Source: Serratia nevei (GTDB taxonomy: Bacteria; Pseudomonadota; Gammaproteobacteria; Enterobacterales; Enterobacteriaceae). From it: 64,000 bases of DNA. The stretch is taken from positions 1 through 64,000 of the forward strand of contig NZ_JAMYWQ010000006.1 in assembly GCF_024160145.1 (NCBI RefSeq). The letters run 5' to 3'. Below are positions 27,489-35,683 of the stretch, one piece after another (the stretch's first letter is position 1; each line of letters begins with the position of its first letter). The notes under the pieces are model-generated. The model did no database searches. It saw nothing but the letters and a program-made list of their open reading frames with translations, and was not told the origin of the DNA. The translations under genes and the position numbers were made by a program.

Positions 27489-28484
27489 ATGTCATTACCG
27501 TCAGGCGTTTCCGCCCGGCCGGCGCTGCCCGGCGCGCGCCTCTTTCAGGGCAGCAGCCAGGGTTACGTCATCGCCATTATCAGTGCCATGCTGCTGGCCT
27601 TTACCGCCATCATCATCCGCGCGCTGACCGAATACTATCACCTGCCGACCTTCGTGCTGGCGTTCTGGCGCGCGGCGCTGGTGGCGCTGGTGCTGTTGCC
27701 GCTGCTGTTGCTGGTGAAACCGCAGTGGGCGCGCCTGCGCCGTGAACAGGTGGTGTTCTACGCGCTTTACGGGCTGCTGCTGGCGCTGTTCAACAGCCTG
27801 TGGACGCTGTCGGTGGCGCTGAACGGCGCGTCGGTGGCGACCATTCTGACCTACTGCTCGGTGGGCTTTACCGTGTTCCTCGGCTGGGTGATGTACAGCG
27901 AACGCCTGACGCTGCGCCAATTGCTGGTGATCGCCATCAGCCTGGGCGGTTGCTTCCTGGTCAGCAACGGCGACAGCATGGGAAACAGCCACTTCGATCT
28001 GCTGGGGCTGCTGGTAGGGATGCTGTCGGGCATCGGTTATACCCTGTACACCCTCGGCGGGCGGGTGGCCAGCGAACGCGGCTATCCGGTGTGGAACACC
28101 ATCCTGTACGTGTTCGGCTTTTCGGCGCTGTACCAGCTGGCGTTCAACGCGGCGTTGACGGCGTTCCCGCTGGCGGCGTTCCACGGTATGGCCGGCTCTC
28201 TGTGGTTCCTGTCGCACGGCGCGCAGGGCATCCAGTGGAGCGGCTGGCTGTTGCTGCTGGCGCTGGCCGCCGGGCCGACATTGCTGGGCTTCGGGCTGTA
28301 CAATATCAGCCTGAAAACGCTGCCGCTGGCGGTGGCCAACCTGATCCTGTCGCTGGAGCTGGTGTTCACCGCGGTGATCGCCTATTTCCTGCTGGGGGAA
28401 AGCATGAATCAGTTGCAACTGCTGGGCAGCGCGCTGGTGATGGGCGGGGTGTTGCTGTTGAAAAGCAAGACCACCGAGGCGTGA
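27489..28484 (+). CDS. EamA/DMT-family exporter
   Basis: A 331-residue inner-membrane protein with ten predicted membrane segments in two EamA repeats (about residues 20-150 and 175-310). The second ends with AVIAYFLLGESMNQLQLLGSALVMGGVLLL. Family members export amino acids, metabolites or drugs. The ATG at 27489 follows GAGGATCTC; an earlier in-frame start at 27432 lacks a ribosome binding site. The gene is divergent from a MocR regulator, which suggests control by PLP or a vitamin B6-linked signal. Confidence 0.85.
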   Translation: MSLPSGVSARPALPGARLFQGSSQGYVIAIISAMLLAFTAIIIRALTEYYHLPTFVLAFWRAALVALVLLPLLLLVKPQWARLRREQVVFYALYGLLLALFNSLWTLSVALNGASVATILTYCSVGFTVFLGWVMYSERLTLRQLLVIAISLGGCFLVSNGDSMGNSHFDLLGLLVGMLSGIGYTLYTLGGRVASERGYPVWNTILYVFGFSALYQLAFNAALTAFPLAAFHGMAGSLWFLSHGAQGIQWSGWLLLLALAAGPTLLGFGLYNISLKTLPLAVANLILSLELVFTAVIAYFLLGESMNQLQLLGSALVMGGVLLLKSKTTEA

Positions 28485-28518
28485 TCGGCTACCATTATGC
28501 CTCGCAAGAGAGGCCGTA

Positions 28519-28560
28519 ATGATGAATAACCCGAGATTGAAACGAGCGCTTATCGCTTGA
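28519..28560 (+). CDS. Candidate 13-codon leader peptide upstream of the catB-like gene
   Basis: An ATG follows AGAGAGG with 5-base spacing and opens a 13-codon frame reading MMNNPRLKRALIA, ending in TGA at 28558-28560. It begins 35 bases after the EamA stop. A perfect 11-bp hairpin starts 2 bases after its stop. The peptide is basic and contains R-L-K, an instance of the Arg/Lys-x-Arg/Lys pattern at which some ribosome-targeting antibiotics arrest translation. The arrangement fits an attenuation leader for the downstream acetyltransferase. It is unproven: an ORF this short can occur by chance. Confidence 0.4.
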   Translation: MMNNPRLKRALIA

Positions 28561-28561
28561 A

Positions 28562-28592
28562 TGGCCGTGTTGAGTGAACGACAACACGGCCA
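28562..28592 (+). promoter_or_regulatory. 11-bp hairpin between the leader ORF and the catB-like gene
   Basis: TGGCCGTGTTG pairs perfectly with CAACACGGCCA around a 9-base loop. No U-run follows directly. Its right arm can instead pair downstream: GCCAC at 28589 with GTGGC at 28608, or CACGG at 28585 with CCGTG at 28606. The alternative hairpin is followed by TTTTATT. The two structures are mutually exclusive, as in an antiterminator/terminator pair. The second is weak by eye and needs a fold calculation. Confidence 0.5.
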
Positions 28593-28640
28593 CAGACATT
28601 CCGTTCCGTGGCTTTTATTCCCGTAACCAGAGAATACGCC

Positions 28641-29270
28641 ATGTCCGAAAAACACTGGTCCAAAACCGAGCTGCTGCATCAGACGGTGACCAACCCGAAT
28701 ATTATCGTCAAAGGCACCCACAGCTACTACAGCGACTGCTGGGATAACGGCTTCGAGCGTTCGGTAGTGCGCTATCTGCACGGCGACGCGGTCAGCCGGC
28801 AATGGCAGCCGCTGGGCGAAATAGACCGCCTGCTGATCGGCGATTACGTGTGCATCGCGGCCGAAGCGGTGATCCTGATGGGCGGCAACCATACCCATCG
28901 CATCGACTGGCTGAGCCTGTATCCGTTTATGGCAACCATCAAGCGGGCGTACCGCCCCAAAGGCGATACCCGGCTGGGCGACGGTTGCTGGATCGGCATG
29001 CGGGCGATGCTGATGCCGGGGATCTCGATAGGTGAGGGGGCGATCGTCGCCGCTGGCAGCGTGGTGGCCGGCGATGTTGAGCCTTATGCCATCGTCGGCG
29101 GTAATCCCGCGCGGTTTATCCGTTGGCGGTTTGCGCCGGAGGTCATCGCGCGTTTGCTTGCCTTGCGTATCTATGACTTGTCCGAAGCGGACGTTGCGGT
29201 GATCCAGCCCCTGCTGGTTGATGACGATATCGGAGCGCTGGAAAGGGGAGTGGCGGCGCTACGCCGTTAA
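28641..29270 (+). CDS. CatB-type xenobiotic/chloramphenicol O-acetyltransferase
   Basis: A 209-residue left-handed beta-helix acetyltransferase of the CatB/Vat family, which transfers acetyl from acetyl-CoA to chloramphenicol or streptogramin A. Matching segments are NPNIIVKGTHSYYSD, IGDYVCIAAEAVILMGGNHTHRIDW (active-site histidine in NHTHR) and GDGCWIGMRAMLMPGISIGEGAIVAAGSVV, ending in VGGNPARFI. The length is that of CatB enzymes. The ATG at 28641 has a modest ribosome binding site. The true substrate is unproven, since many chromosomal members have no known drug activity. Confidence 0.85.
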   Translation: MSEKHWSKTELLHQTVTNPNIIVKGTHSYYSDCWDNGFERSVVRYLHGDAVSRQWQPLGEIDRLLIGDYVCIAAEAVILMGGNHTHRIDWLSLYPFMATIKRAYRPKGDTRLGDGCWIGMRAMLMPGISIGEGAIVAAGSVVAGDVEPYAIVGGNPARFIRWRFAPEVIARLLALRIYDLSEADVAVIQPLLVDDDIGALERGVAALRR

Positions 29271-29274
29271 ACAC

Positions 29275-29303
29275 AACGGGCGGGGGATCCCCGCCCGTTT
29301 TGC
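29275..29303. terminator. Bidirectional terminator between the catB-like gene and tctA
   Basis: AACGGGCGGG pairs with CCCGCCCGTT around a 5-base loop, followed by TTTGCG. It lies in the 34-base gap between the convergent stops. Confidence 0.85.
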
Positions 29304-29304
29304 G

Positions 29305-30825
29305 TTACTCGGCTTTGGCCTCGGCCGCCGGTTGGCGGCGTTTGCGCATCAGGCGCAGCAGCGGCGGCAGCGCCAGTACCGCCACCGCCAGCACCAGCAG
29401 CGTTTGCGCGATGCTGCTGCTCCACAGAATGCCGAACTCGCCGTTGCTGATAGACAGCGCGCGACGCAGATTCTGCTCCAGCATCTCACCCAGCACGAAG
29501 CCCAGAATCAGCGGCGACATCGGGAAGTGCATTTTGCGCAGGATGTAGCCGAACACGCCCAACCCGACCATCAGCAGCAGGTCGAAGGTGGTGCTGTGCA
29601 CCGCATAAACCCCCACCGCCGAAACCGCGGCGATCGCCGGCACCAGGAACCACAGCGGGATGGTCAGCATGCGGGTGAACAGGCCGACCAGCGGCAGGTT
29701 CATGATCAGCAAAATAACGTTGGCGATCAGCAGCGCGGCGATCAGCCCCCAGACGATATCCGGCTGTTCGGTGAACATCGCCGGGCCGGGGGTGATGTTG
29801 TACAGCGTCAGCGCCCCCATCATCACCGCCGTGGTGCCGGAACCCGGCACCCCCAGCGTCAGCATCGGAATGAACGAACCGCAGGCCGAGGCGTTGTTGG
29901 CCGCTTCCGGCGCCGCGACGCCGCGGATGTCGCCCTTGCCGAAGGTGTCGCTGTTGCCGCTGATTTTTTTCTCCGTCATGTAGGTCAGCGCACTGGCGAT
30001 AGTGGCGCCGGCGCCCGGCAGAATACCGACGAAGAAGCCGATCACCGACGAGCGCAGGGTAGGGCCTGCGCACTGCGCCGCCTCTTTGCGGTTGAACAGC
30101 AACCGGCCGGTTTTACGCACCAGCTTTTGCCCGGTGCTGGTGCTTTCCAGCATCAGCAGGATTTCGCTGACCGAGAACAGGCCGATCACCACCACGATAA
30201 ACTGCACGCCGTCGGAGAGGTGCACGCTGTCGAAGGTAAAGCGGTAAACGCCGGTGTTGGCGTCGACGCCCACCGTCGCCAGCCCCAGGCCGATCAGCGC
30301 CGCCAGCAGCGATTTCAGCGGGTTCTGGCTCATCATGCTGCCGAGGCAGGCAATGGCGAACACCATCAGGGCGAAATACTCTGCCGGGCCGAAGGCCAGC
30401 GACCAGCGGGCCAGCAGCGGCGCGAACAGGATGATGCCGCCGATGGCGATCATCGATCCGACGAACGAACTGACCGCCGAGATGGATAGCGCTACGCCGG
30501 CGCGCCCCTGCTGCGCCATTGGGTAGCCGTCCAGCGCGGTCATGATCGCCGCCGCGTCGCCCGGTACGTTGAGCAGAATCGACGAGATGCGCCCGCCGTA
30601 CTCGCAGCCGATATACACCGTCGCCAGCAGGATCAGCGCCGATTCGGCCGGCAGCTTGAGGGCAAACGCCAGCGGCAGCAGGATCGCCACGCCGTTGATC
30701 GGCCCGAGGCCCGGCAGCAGGCCGACGATGGTGCCGACGAAGCAGCCGATCAGGGCGATAATCAGGTTCTGCGGCACCAGCGCCACTTCGAACCCTTGGG
30801 TCAAATACATCCAGGTATCCATCAT
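29305..30825 (-). CDS. tctA: Tripartite tricarboxylate transporter large permease TctA
   Basis: TctA is the large membrane subunit of the TctCBA system, which imports citrate or a related tricarboxylate using a periplasmic binding protein. The 506-residue protein has about twelve hydrophobic segments. It carries the TctA signatures IGCFVGTIVGLLPGLGPING near the N-terminus and GFFVGILPGAGATIASALTY in the middle. Two adjacent ATGs (30825 and 30822) are possible; the second is better spaced from GGGAG. It is last in the tctCBA operon. Confidence 0.94.
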   Translation of the reverse strand: MMDTWMYLTQGFEVALVPQNLIIALIGCFVGTIVGLLPGLGPINGVAILLPLAFALKLPAESALILLATVYIGCEYGGRISSILLNVPGDAAAIMTALDGYPMAQQGRAGVALSISAVSSFVGSMIAIGGIILFAPLLARWSLAFGPAEYFALMVFAIACLGSMMSQNPLKSLLAALIGLGLATVGVDANTGVYRFTFDSVHLSDGVQFIVVVIGLFSVSEILLMLESTSTGQKLVRKTGRLLFNRKEAAQCAGPTLRSSVIGFFVGILPGAGATIASALTYMTEKKISGNSDTFGKGDIRGVAAPEAANNASACGSFIPMLTLGVPGSGTTAVMMGALTLYNITPGPAMFTEQPDIVWGLIAALLIANVILLIMNLPLVGLFTRMLTIPLWFLVPAIAAVSAVGVYAVHSTTFDLLLMVGLGVFGYILRKMHFPMSPLILGFVLGEMLEQNLRRALSISNGEFGILWSSSIAQTLLVLAVAVLALPPLLRLMRKRRQPAAEAKAE

Positions 30826-30833
30826 CGCTCCCG

Positions 30834-31265
30834 TTAGCTCAGCCAGGCGCCGAGCGGCAGTGTGACATCGAGAAGACGGTCAAAGGCGTAATACAGCGCC
30901 GCGCCCATGACCACGCCGGAGATAGCCGCCGCCGGCAGGCTGGCCTGAAACAGCAGGCCGATGCTGAACGTCAGCAGCGCGGTCGCCAGCGGGAAGCCCA
31001 GCCATTCAAAGCCCCAGGCATACAGCACCAGGGTGATCACCAGCACCAGCAGCCGCTGCAGCACCTTATTGTGCGGCCACTCCACCGCCTGCGGGCGGCG
31101 CAGCAACAGCAGGGCCGCGCACAGCGCCATCAGGCTGAGGATCGCCAGCGGGAACGGGCGCGGCCCCAGCGGTTCATAGCTGTATTCGCTTTGGATGCCC
31201 CAGCCGATGAACAGCCCGCCGATACACAGCAGCAGCCAGAAGCCGGCAAAAATACGATCGCTCAT
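30834..31265 (-). CDS. tctB: Tripartite tricarboxylate transporter small permease TctB
   Basis: A 143-residue protein with four hydrophobic segments, the usual make-up of TctB. It pairs with TctA in the membrane. Recognition rests on topology, length and position, 8 bases before tctA and 15 after tctC. Charged residues sit in the short loops (RRPQAVEWPHNK). Confidence 0.9.
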   Translation of the reverse strand: MSDRIFAGFWLLLCIGGLFIGWGIQSEYSYEPLGPRPFPLAILSLMALCAALLLLRRPQAVEWPHNKVLQRLLVLVITLVLYAWGFEWLGFPLATALLTFSIGLLFQASLPAAAISGVVMGAALYYAFDRLLDVTLPLGAWLS

Positions 31266-31280
31266 GGTTTTCCCCTGCGG

Positions 31281-32261
31281 TTATTTGGCCAGGCCGAACA
31301 CTTTTGCCTGCTCACGGTATTGGGCAACCTGATTTTTCACGTAGGCATCCAGCTCTTTGCCGGTCATGTTGAATTCGAACAGGCCGCGCAGATCGCGCTG
31401 CTGCTTGAATTCGTCGGTCGCCATCATTTTCTGGAAGGTGTCGATCCACCACTGATACTCTTCATCGCTGACTTTCGGCCCGACGTAGAAGCCGCGAATG
31501 ATCGGCCACACCAGGCTGTATCCCTGCTCTTTGGCGGTCGGAATGTCGGCCAACTGGCCCGGCAGGCGCTGTTCGGAGTACACCGCCAGCACGCGGATCT
31601 TGTCGCCCTGCAGGTAAGGCACCATCTCGCTCAGGTCGCCGGAGACCGCCTGGATGTGGTTGCCCAGCAGCGCGGTGACCGGTTCGCCGCCGCCTTCGAA
31701 CGCCACGTAGCGCATCTTGCGCGGATCCACGCCGACTTCGCGCGCCAGCAGCGCGGTTTTCATCCAGTCCTGGCTGCCGATGGAGGCGCCGGCGCCGAAC
31801 ACCACGCTATTGGGATCCTTTTGGAAGGCGTCCATCAGCTCTTTCAGGGTTTTGTATGGCGAGTCGGCGCGCACCGCGATCATGCCGTAGTCGGTACCGA
31901 CCGCCGCCAGCCATTTCACGTCGTCCACGTTATAGCGGCCGAACTTGCCCTGGGAGAGGTTGAGCAGTGAGCCGCCGGAGAAGGCCACCACGGTGCCGAA
32001 CTCCGCCGGGCGCTGCGCGACGATGGCGTTGTAGGCCACCGCGCCGACGCCGCCGGGCATATAGGTGACGCGCATCGGTTTATCGATGGCTTTGGTGTCC
32101 TGCAGCGACACCTGAATCAGCTTGCAGGTCAGATCGAAACCGCCGCCGGGTTTGGCCGGCGCGATGCATTCGGTGCGTTTGGGTGCTTCCACGGCAAAGG
32201 CCTGAGTGGCCGCCAGCAGCAGGGCGGCGGCGGTAAAGGTGCGGGTCATTATTTTTTTCAT
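31281..32261 (-). CDS. tctC: Tripartite tricarboxylate-binding protein TctC
   Basis: A 326-residue periplasmic solute-binding protein of the Bug/TctC type, with a signal peptide (MKKIMTRTFTAAALLLAATQAFA). Mature sequence such as APAKPGGGFDLTCKL and MPGGVGAVAYNAIVAQRPAE is typical for the family, whose ligand pocket holds carboxylates. It is first in the operon and divergent from tctDE, which would sense the substrate. Confidence 0.93.
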   Translation of the reverse strand: MKKIMTRTFTAAALLLAATQAFAVEAPKRTECIAPAKPGGGFDLTCKLIQVSLQDTKAIDKPMRVTYMPGGVGAVAYNAIVAQRPAEFGTVVAFSGGSLLNLSQGKFGRYNVDDVKWLAAVGTDYGMIAVRADSPYKTLKELMDAFQKDPNSVVFGAGASIGSQDWMKTALLAREVGVDPRKMRYVAFEGGGEPVTALLGNHIQAVSGDLSEMVPYLQGDKIRVLAVYSEQRLPGQLADIPTAKEQGYSLVWPIIRGFYVGPKVSDEEYQWWIDTFQKMMATDEFKQQRDLRGLFEFNMTGKELDAYVKNQVAQYREQAKVFGLAK

Positions 32262-32569
32262 TGTGGCTTGCCCTCGGTATTGTTCTGGTTGTGGATCCCG
32301 CCGGGTGCGGTTGCATGATTGTTAAAACAACAACCTTTCATTTACCTTTCAGCGGCCGGAAAAGTTTCCAGTCTGTGATAGGGGTCTCTCGATCAAGCTG
32401 AAACAGCGGGGGCCGCGCGCGGTACACCACATAATTGTGTGCCAGCTCCCAAAACTGGCGGCGCGGCGCTCTTTTATCCCCTTATTTTCCATGCCATCCT
32501 CTGTTATCGGCCTGTTAACCGGCGCCGCATCGGCGCCAGGTTGTTCAGGTAAATCAATGGAATGGGAAC
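32262..32569. other. Divergent tctC/tctD control region
   Basis: These 308 bases hold no gene. They contain two ACCTTTCA repeats 11 bases apart (32333-32351), a TTGTT/AACAA inverted repeat just before them, and an inverted repeat GCCAG/CTGGC near 32440-32460 closer to tctD. They are the expected place for the tctCBA and tctDE promoters. Confidence 0.6.
32333..32351 (-). promoter_or_regulatory. Candidate TctD binding site
   Basis: Two identical octamers ACCTTTCA start 11 bases apart (32333 and 32344), one helical turn, as is usual for OmpR/PhoB-family response regulators. They lie 72-90 bases upstream of the tctC start, at a good distance for activation. Confidence 0.5.
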
Positions 32570-33244
32570 ATGCGACTGTTATTGGTTGAAGATCACCCCG
32601 AGCTGTCTCACTGGTTGCAAAAGGCGCTGACCGGCGCCGGGTTTGCCGTCGACGTTGCCCCGGATGGCCTGGCGGCGGATCACCTGCTGCTCAACGAACG
32701 TTATGCGCTGGCGGTGCTGGACGTGGCGCTGCCGCGTTTGAACGGCCTGGATTTGCTGGCGCGCCTGCGCAAGCGCGGGCAGGATCTGCCGGTGCTGCTG
32801 CTGACGGCGCGCACCGACGTGAGCGATCGGGTGAAAGGCTTGAATCTGGGGGCGGACGATTACCTCACCAAGCCGTTCGAGCTGGACGAGCTGGAGGCGC
32901 GCATTCGGGCGCTGCTGCGCCGCAGCGTCGGCGCCGCGCAGCCGGCGTTGCAGTACGGCGTGCTGACCTATCACGACGAGGGCTATTTCCTGCTGGAAGG
33001 CAAGCCGCTGGGGCTGACGCCGCGTGAGTTGGCGGTGCTGACCGCGCTGATGCACCGGCGTGGGCGCCCGGTGGCCAAGCAGCAGCTGTTTGAGCAGGTG
33101 TTTACGCTGTCCGATGAGGCCAATCCGGAGAGCATCGAGCTTTATGTCCACCGCTTGCGGAAAAAGCTGCAGGGCAGCGATGTGGCGATCGTCACGCTGC
33201 GCGGTCTGGGTTACAGCCTGGAGCTGTGCAATGCGGTGGTTTAA
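32570..33244 (+). CDS. tctD: Response regulator TctD
   Basis: A 224-residue OmpR-family response regulator controlling tctCBA. The receiver has the acidic pocket E7-D8 and phosphoacceptor Asp51 (LAVLDVALP), with the conserved Lys in DDYLTKPFEL. The C-terminal winged helix includes LTPRELAVLTALM and ESIELYVHRLRKKL. It overlaps the sensor gene by 14 bases. Confidence 0.93.
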   Translation: MRLLLVEDHPELSHWLQKALTGAGFAVDVAPDGLAADHLLLNERYALAVLDVALPRLNGLDLLARLRKRGQDLPVLLLTARTDVSDRVKGLNLGADDYLTKPFELDELEARIRALLRRSVGAAQPALQYGVLTYHDEGYFLLEGKPLGLTPRELAVLTALMHRRGRPVAKQQLFEQVFTLSDEANPESIELYVHRLRKKLQGSDVAIVTLRGLGYSLELCNAVV

Positions 33245-34649
33245 CGCGCCGCGGTCATTGTTTTATCAACTGCTGCTGTTTTTTGGCCTGCCGCTGCTGG
33301 CGTTGGGCGGCATCTCTATCTACACCCACTATTTTAGCGCCATGAGCGCCGCCACCCTGGCTTACGACCGCACGCTGCTGGCGTCGGCGCGCACCGTAGC
33401 GGAGCGGCTGGTGGTGCGCGAAGGCAAGCTGGCGGTCGATGTGCCCTATGTGGTGCTCGACAGCTTCGAGCGCAACATGAACGATCAACTCTATTACGAG
33501 GTGATCTCGCCGCAGGGGAAAAGCATCTCGGGCTATGATGATTTGCCGCCTTTGCCGCCCCATATCCCGCGCTCCACGCTCTACCCGGCGCTGGTGCATT
33601 TCTACGATGCGGAATACCTCGGCCGGCCGATCCGCGTGGCAGCGCTGTTTCAACCGGTCAACGAGTCGGGCGTGAGCGGCATGGCGACCATTCTGGTGGC
33701 GGAAACCCTGGAATCACGCCGCTATCTGGCGCGGCAAATGATGCTCGCGGCGCTGTTGAGCCAGGGTACGGTGGTGGTGTTGACGTTGATCCTGGCGTTC
33801 GTGCTGCTCAAACGGGTGTTGAAGCCGATGCGTAAACTCTCCGGCATCATGCTGCGGCGCGATCCCGGTGAGCTGACGCCTTTACCGCCGGTTCTGCCGT
33901 GGTCGGAGATGCAGCCGCTGCTGGTGGCCTTCAATCGCTATATCGAACGGCTGCGGCTGATGGTAGCGCGTCAGGAACGTTTCAGCGCCGACGCCTCGCA
34001 CCAGCTGCGCACGCCGCTGGCGGTGTTGAAGACCCAGGCCGGGGTGGCGCTGGCCAGCGACCAGCCGCAGCAGTGGCGCGAAAGCCTGTTGGCGATGAGC
34101 GCCACGCTGGACAGCACCGTAGCGCTGACCGACCGCCTGCTGCATCTCTCACGCCTGAAGGCCAGCGAGCACCAGGCCGATCGCAAGCTGCAGCCGGTCG
34201 ATCTGGCGCAGGTGCTGCGCGATGCCTGTTTTTCACGCCTGCCGCAGGCGCGCAGCAAGCAGATCGATCTGGGCTTTGAAGGCGAAGCGGCGTGTCAGGT
34301 GGCGGGCGAACCGCTGCTGTTGGCCGAACTGTGCGCCAACCTGCTGGACAACGCGCTGAAATACACGCCGCGCCAGGGCATGGTCACCGCCCGATTAATG
34401 CGGGACAAGGCGGCGGGCGAGGGCGTGCTGGAGATTGAGGACAGCGGCCCCGGTATCGCCCTGCAGGACAAGGCGCTGGCGCTGCAGCCGTTTCATCGGC
34501 TGGACAACGTGGGCGATCAGCCGGGGGCCGGTCTGGGATTGGCGCTGGTGAAGGATATTACCGTTTATCACGGCACCCGCCCGGAGCTGCTGAGCTCCGC
34601 CGCGCTGGGCGGCCTGTTGGTACGGGTGCGTTTCAGGCTGCTGCCCTAA
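33231..34649 (+). CDS. tctE: Sensor histidine kinase TctE
   Basis: A 472-residue membrane sensor kinase. One hydrophobic segment at about residues 10-30 and another at about 165-190 enclose a periplasmic sensing domain. A HAMP-like linker follows, then the H-box with phospho-acceptor His257 (RFSADASHQLRTPLAVLKTQ), the N-box (ELCANLLDNALKYTP) and the G-boxes (EDSGPGIAL, GAGLGLALVKDI). The ATG at 33231 lies inside the end of tctD. Its stop overlaps the convergent exporter stop by CTAA. Confidence 0.93.
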   Translation: MRWFNAPRSLFYQLLLFFGLPLLALGGISIYTHYFSAMSAATLAYDRTLLASARTVAERLVVREGKLAVDVPYVVLDSFERNMNDQLYYEVISPQGKSISGYDDLPPLPPHIPRSTLYPALVHFYDAEYLGRPIRVAALFQPVNESGVSGMATILVAETLESRRYLARQMMLAALLSQGTVVVLTLILAFVLLKRVLKPMRKLSGIMLRRDPGELTPLPPVLPWSEMQPLLVAFNRYIERLRLMVARQERFSADASHQLRTPLAVLKTQAGVALASDQPQQWRESLLAMSATLDSTVALTDRLLHLSRLKASEHQADRKLQPVDLAQVLRDACFSRLPQARSKQIDLGFEGEAACQVAGEPLLLAELCANLLDNALKYTPRQGMVTARLMRDKAAGEGVLEIEDSGPGIALQDKALALQPFHRLDNVGDQPGAGLGLALVKDITVYHGTRPELLSSAALGGLLVRVRFRLLP

Positions 34650-35566
34650 GCCTGTTCTTTGCAGGACTCGGCGTGGGCCGCCGGGGTTTTGGCTTTACGC
34701 GTCAGCGGCGTGCGCAGCCGCTGCGACAGGATCACCCCCAGCAGGGTGATGCCACCGCCGATCAGGTGGTAACCGTGCAGCTGTTCGTGCAGGAACAGCA
34801 CGGCGATGGCGGCGGTAAACACCGGCGACAGGTTCATGAAGATGGACGTGGTGTTGGCGCCCAGCCGCATTACGCCCTGGATCCACAGGAACGGCGCGAT
34901 GATCGAGGCCGGGATGCCGGCGAACAGCACCAGCGGCAGGTTGTGGCCGTTCAGCGTCACATCCTGCGCCATCAGAAAGTTAGGCAGCAGCAACAGCACG
35001 CCGAACAGGATCTGCATATACAGAGATTGCCAATTCGGCAGCGCGATGGCCCAGCGTTTGGTCAGCACGCCATACAGCGCGTAAGAAGCGGCTGCGGCCA
35101 ACATCATCAATTCCCCCTTGCCGATGCCGTGCTCCAGCAGTGACCCCGGCTGCCCGCCGCTGACCAGCCAGATTAAGCCGCCGAGGGATAAAACGCTGCC
35201 GAGGGCGATGCCGACGGTGGGTGCGACGCGCAACAGCACGATGCTGATCAGAATGGTCAACAGCGGGATCAGGGAGCCGATAATGCCCATAAACAGCGCG
35301 CTGACGCTGTGCGCGGCGTAATAGGCCAGGCTTTGGTACATCACCATGCCCAACAGGCCGAGAATGATCAGCCGCCACCAATTGGCGCGCACCTGCGCCC
35401 GGTTGCGGATCACCGCAGGCAGCACGAACGGCGTCAGGACGATCAGCGCGATCAGCCAGCGGTAGAGCGAAATGGCCGCCGGATCGATGGCGGTGGCGGA
35501 GAGTTTGCTGACGACGGCGTTAATCGACCAAATCAGCACGGCCAACAGCGGGAAGAGCATATTCAT
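34646..35566 (-). CDS. EamA/DMT-family exporter adjacent to an AraC regulator
   Basis: A 306-residue inner-membrane protein with ten hydrophobic segments in two EamA repeats (MLFPLLAVLIWSINAVVSKL at the start; NTTSIFMNLSPVFTAAIAVL in the second). The substrate is unknown. The ATG at 35566 is preferred; an upstream TTG at 35581 and a second ATG two codons in are alternatives. It is divergent from an AraC-type regulator, the usual arrangement for locally controlled exporters. A basic C-terminal tail (LTRKAKTPAAHAE) faces the cytoplasm. Confidence 0.85.
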   Translation of the reverse strand: MNMLFPLLAVLIWSINAVVSKLSATAIDPAAISLYRWLIALIVLTPFVLPAVIRNRAQVRANWWRLIILGLLGMVMYQSLAYYAAHSVSALFMGIIGSLIPLLTILISIVLLRVAPTVGIALGSVLSLGGLIWLVSGGQPGSLLEHGIGKGELMMLAAAASYALYGVLTKRWAIALPNWQSLYMQILFGVLLLLPNFLMAQDVTLNGHNLPLVLFAGIPASIIAPFLWIQGVMRLGANTTSIFMNLSPVFTAAIAVLFLHEQLHGYHLIGGGITLLGVILSQRLRTPLTRKAKTPAAHAESCKEQA

Positions 35567-35683
35567 GATAATTATTCTCAATAACGTCCAACATGCTGGC
35601 TAGTCTACGCGTGTCCGGTTTATCATATATAACGATATCCAGACAAAAAACGGCGTAAACAAGACAAATCACGGGACGAAACC

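Noticed and set aside
27501-28898. A 465-codon antisense frame spanning the EamA gene and part of the catB-like gene
   Set aside because: It crosses two real genes and has the same low-complexity Gln/His/Arg composition. No ribosome binding site or domain is visible.
29218-30489. A 423-codon plus-strand frame across the tctA region
   Set aside because: It is antisense to an intact tctA and begins inside the catB-like gene. The predicted protein is a compositional artefact.
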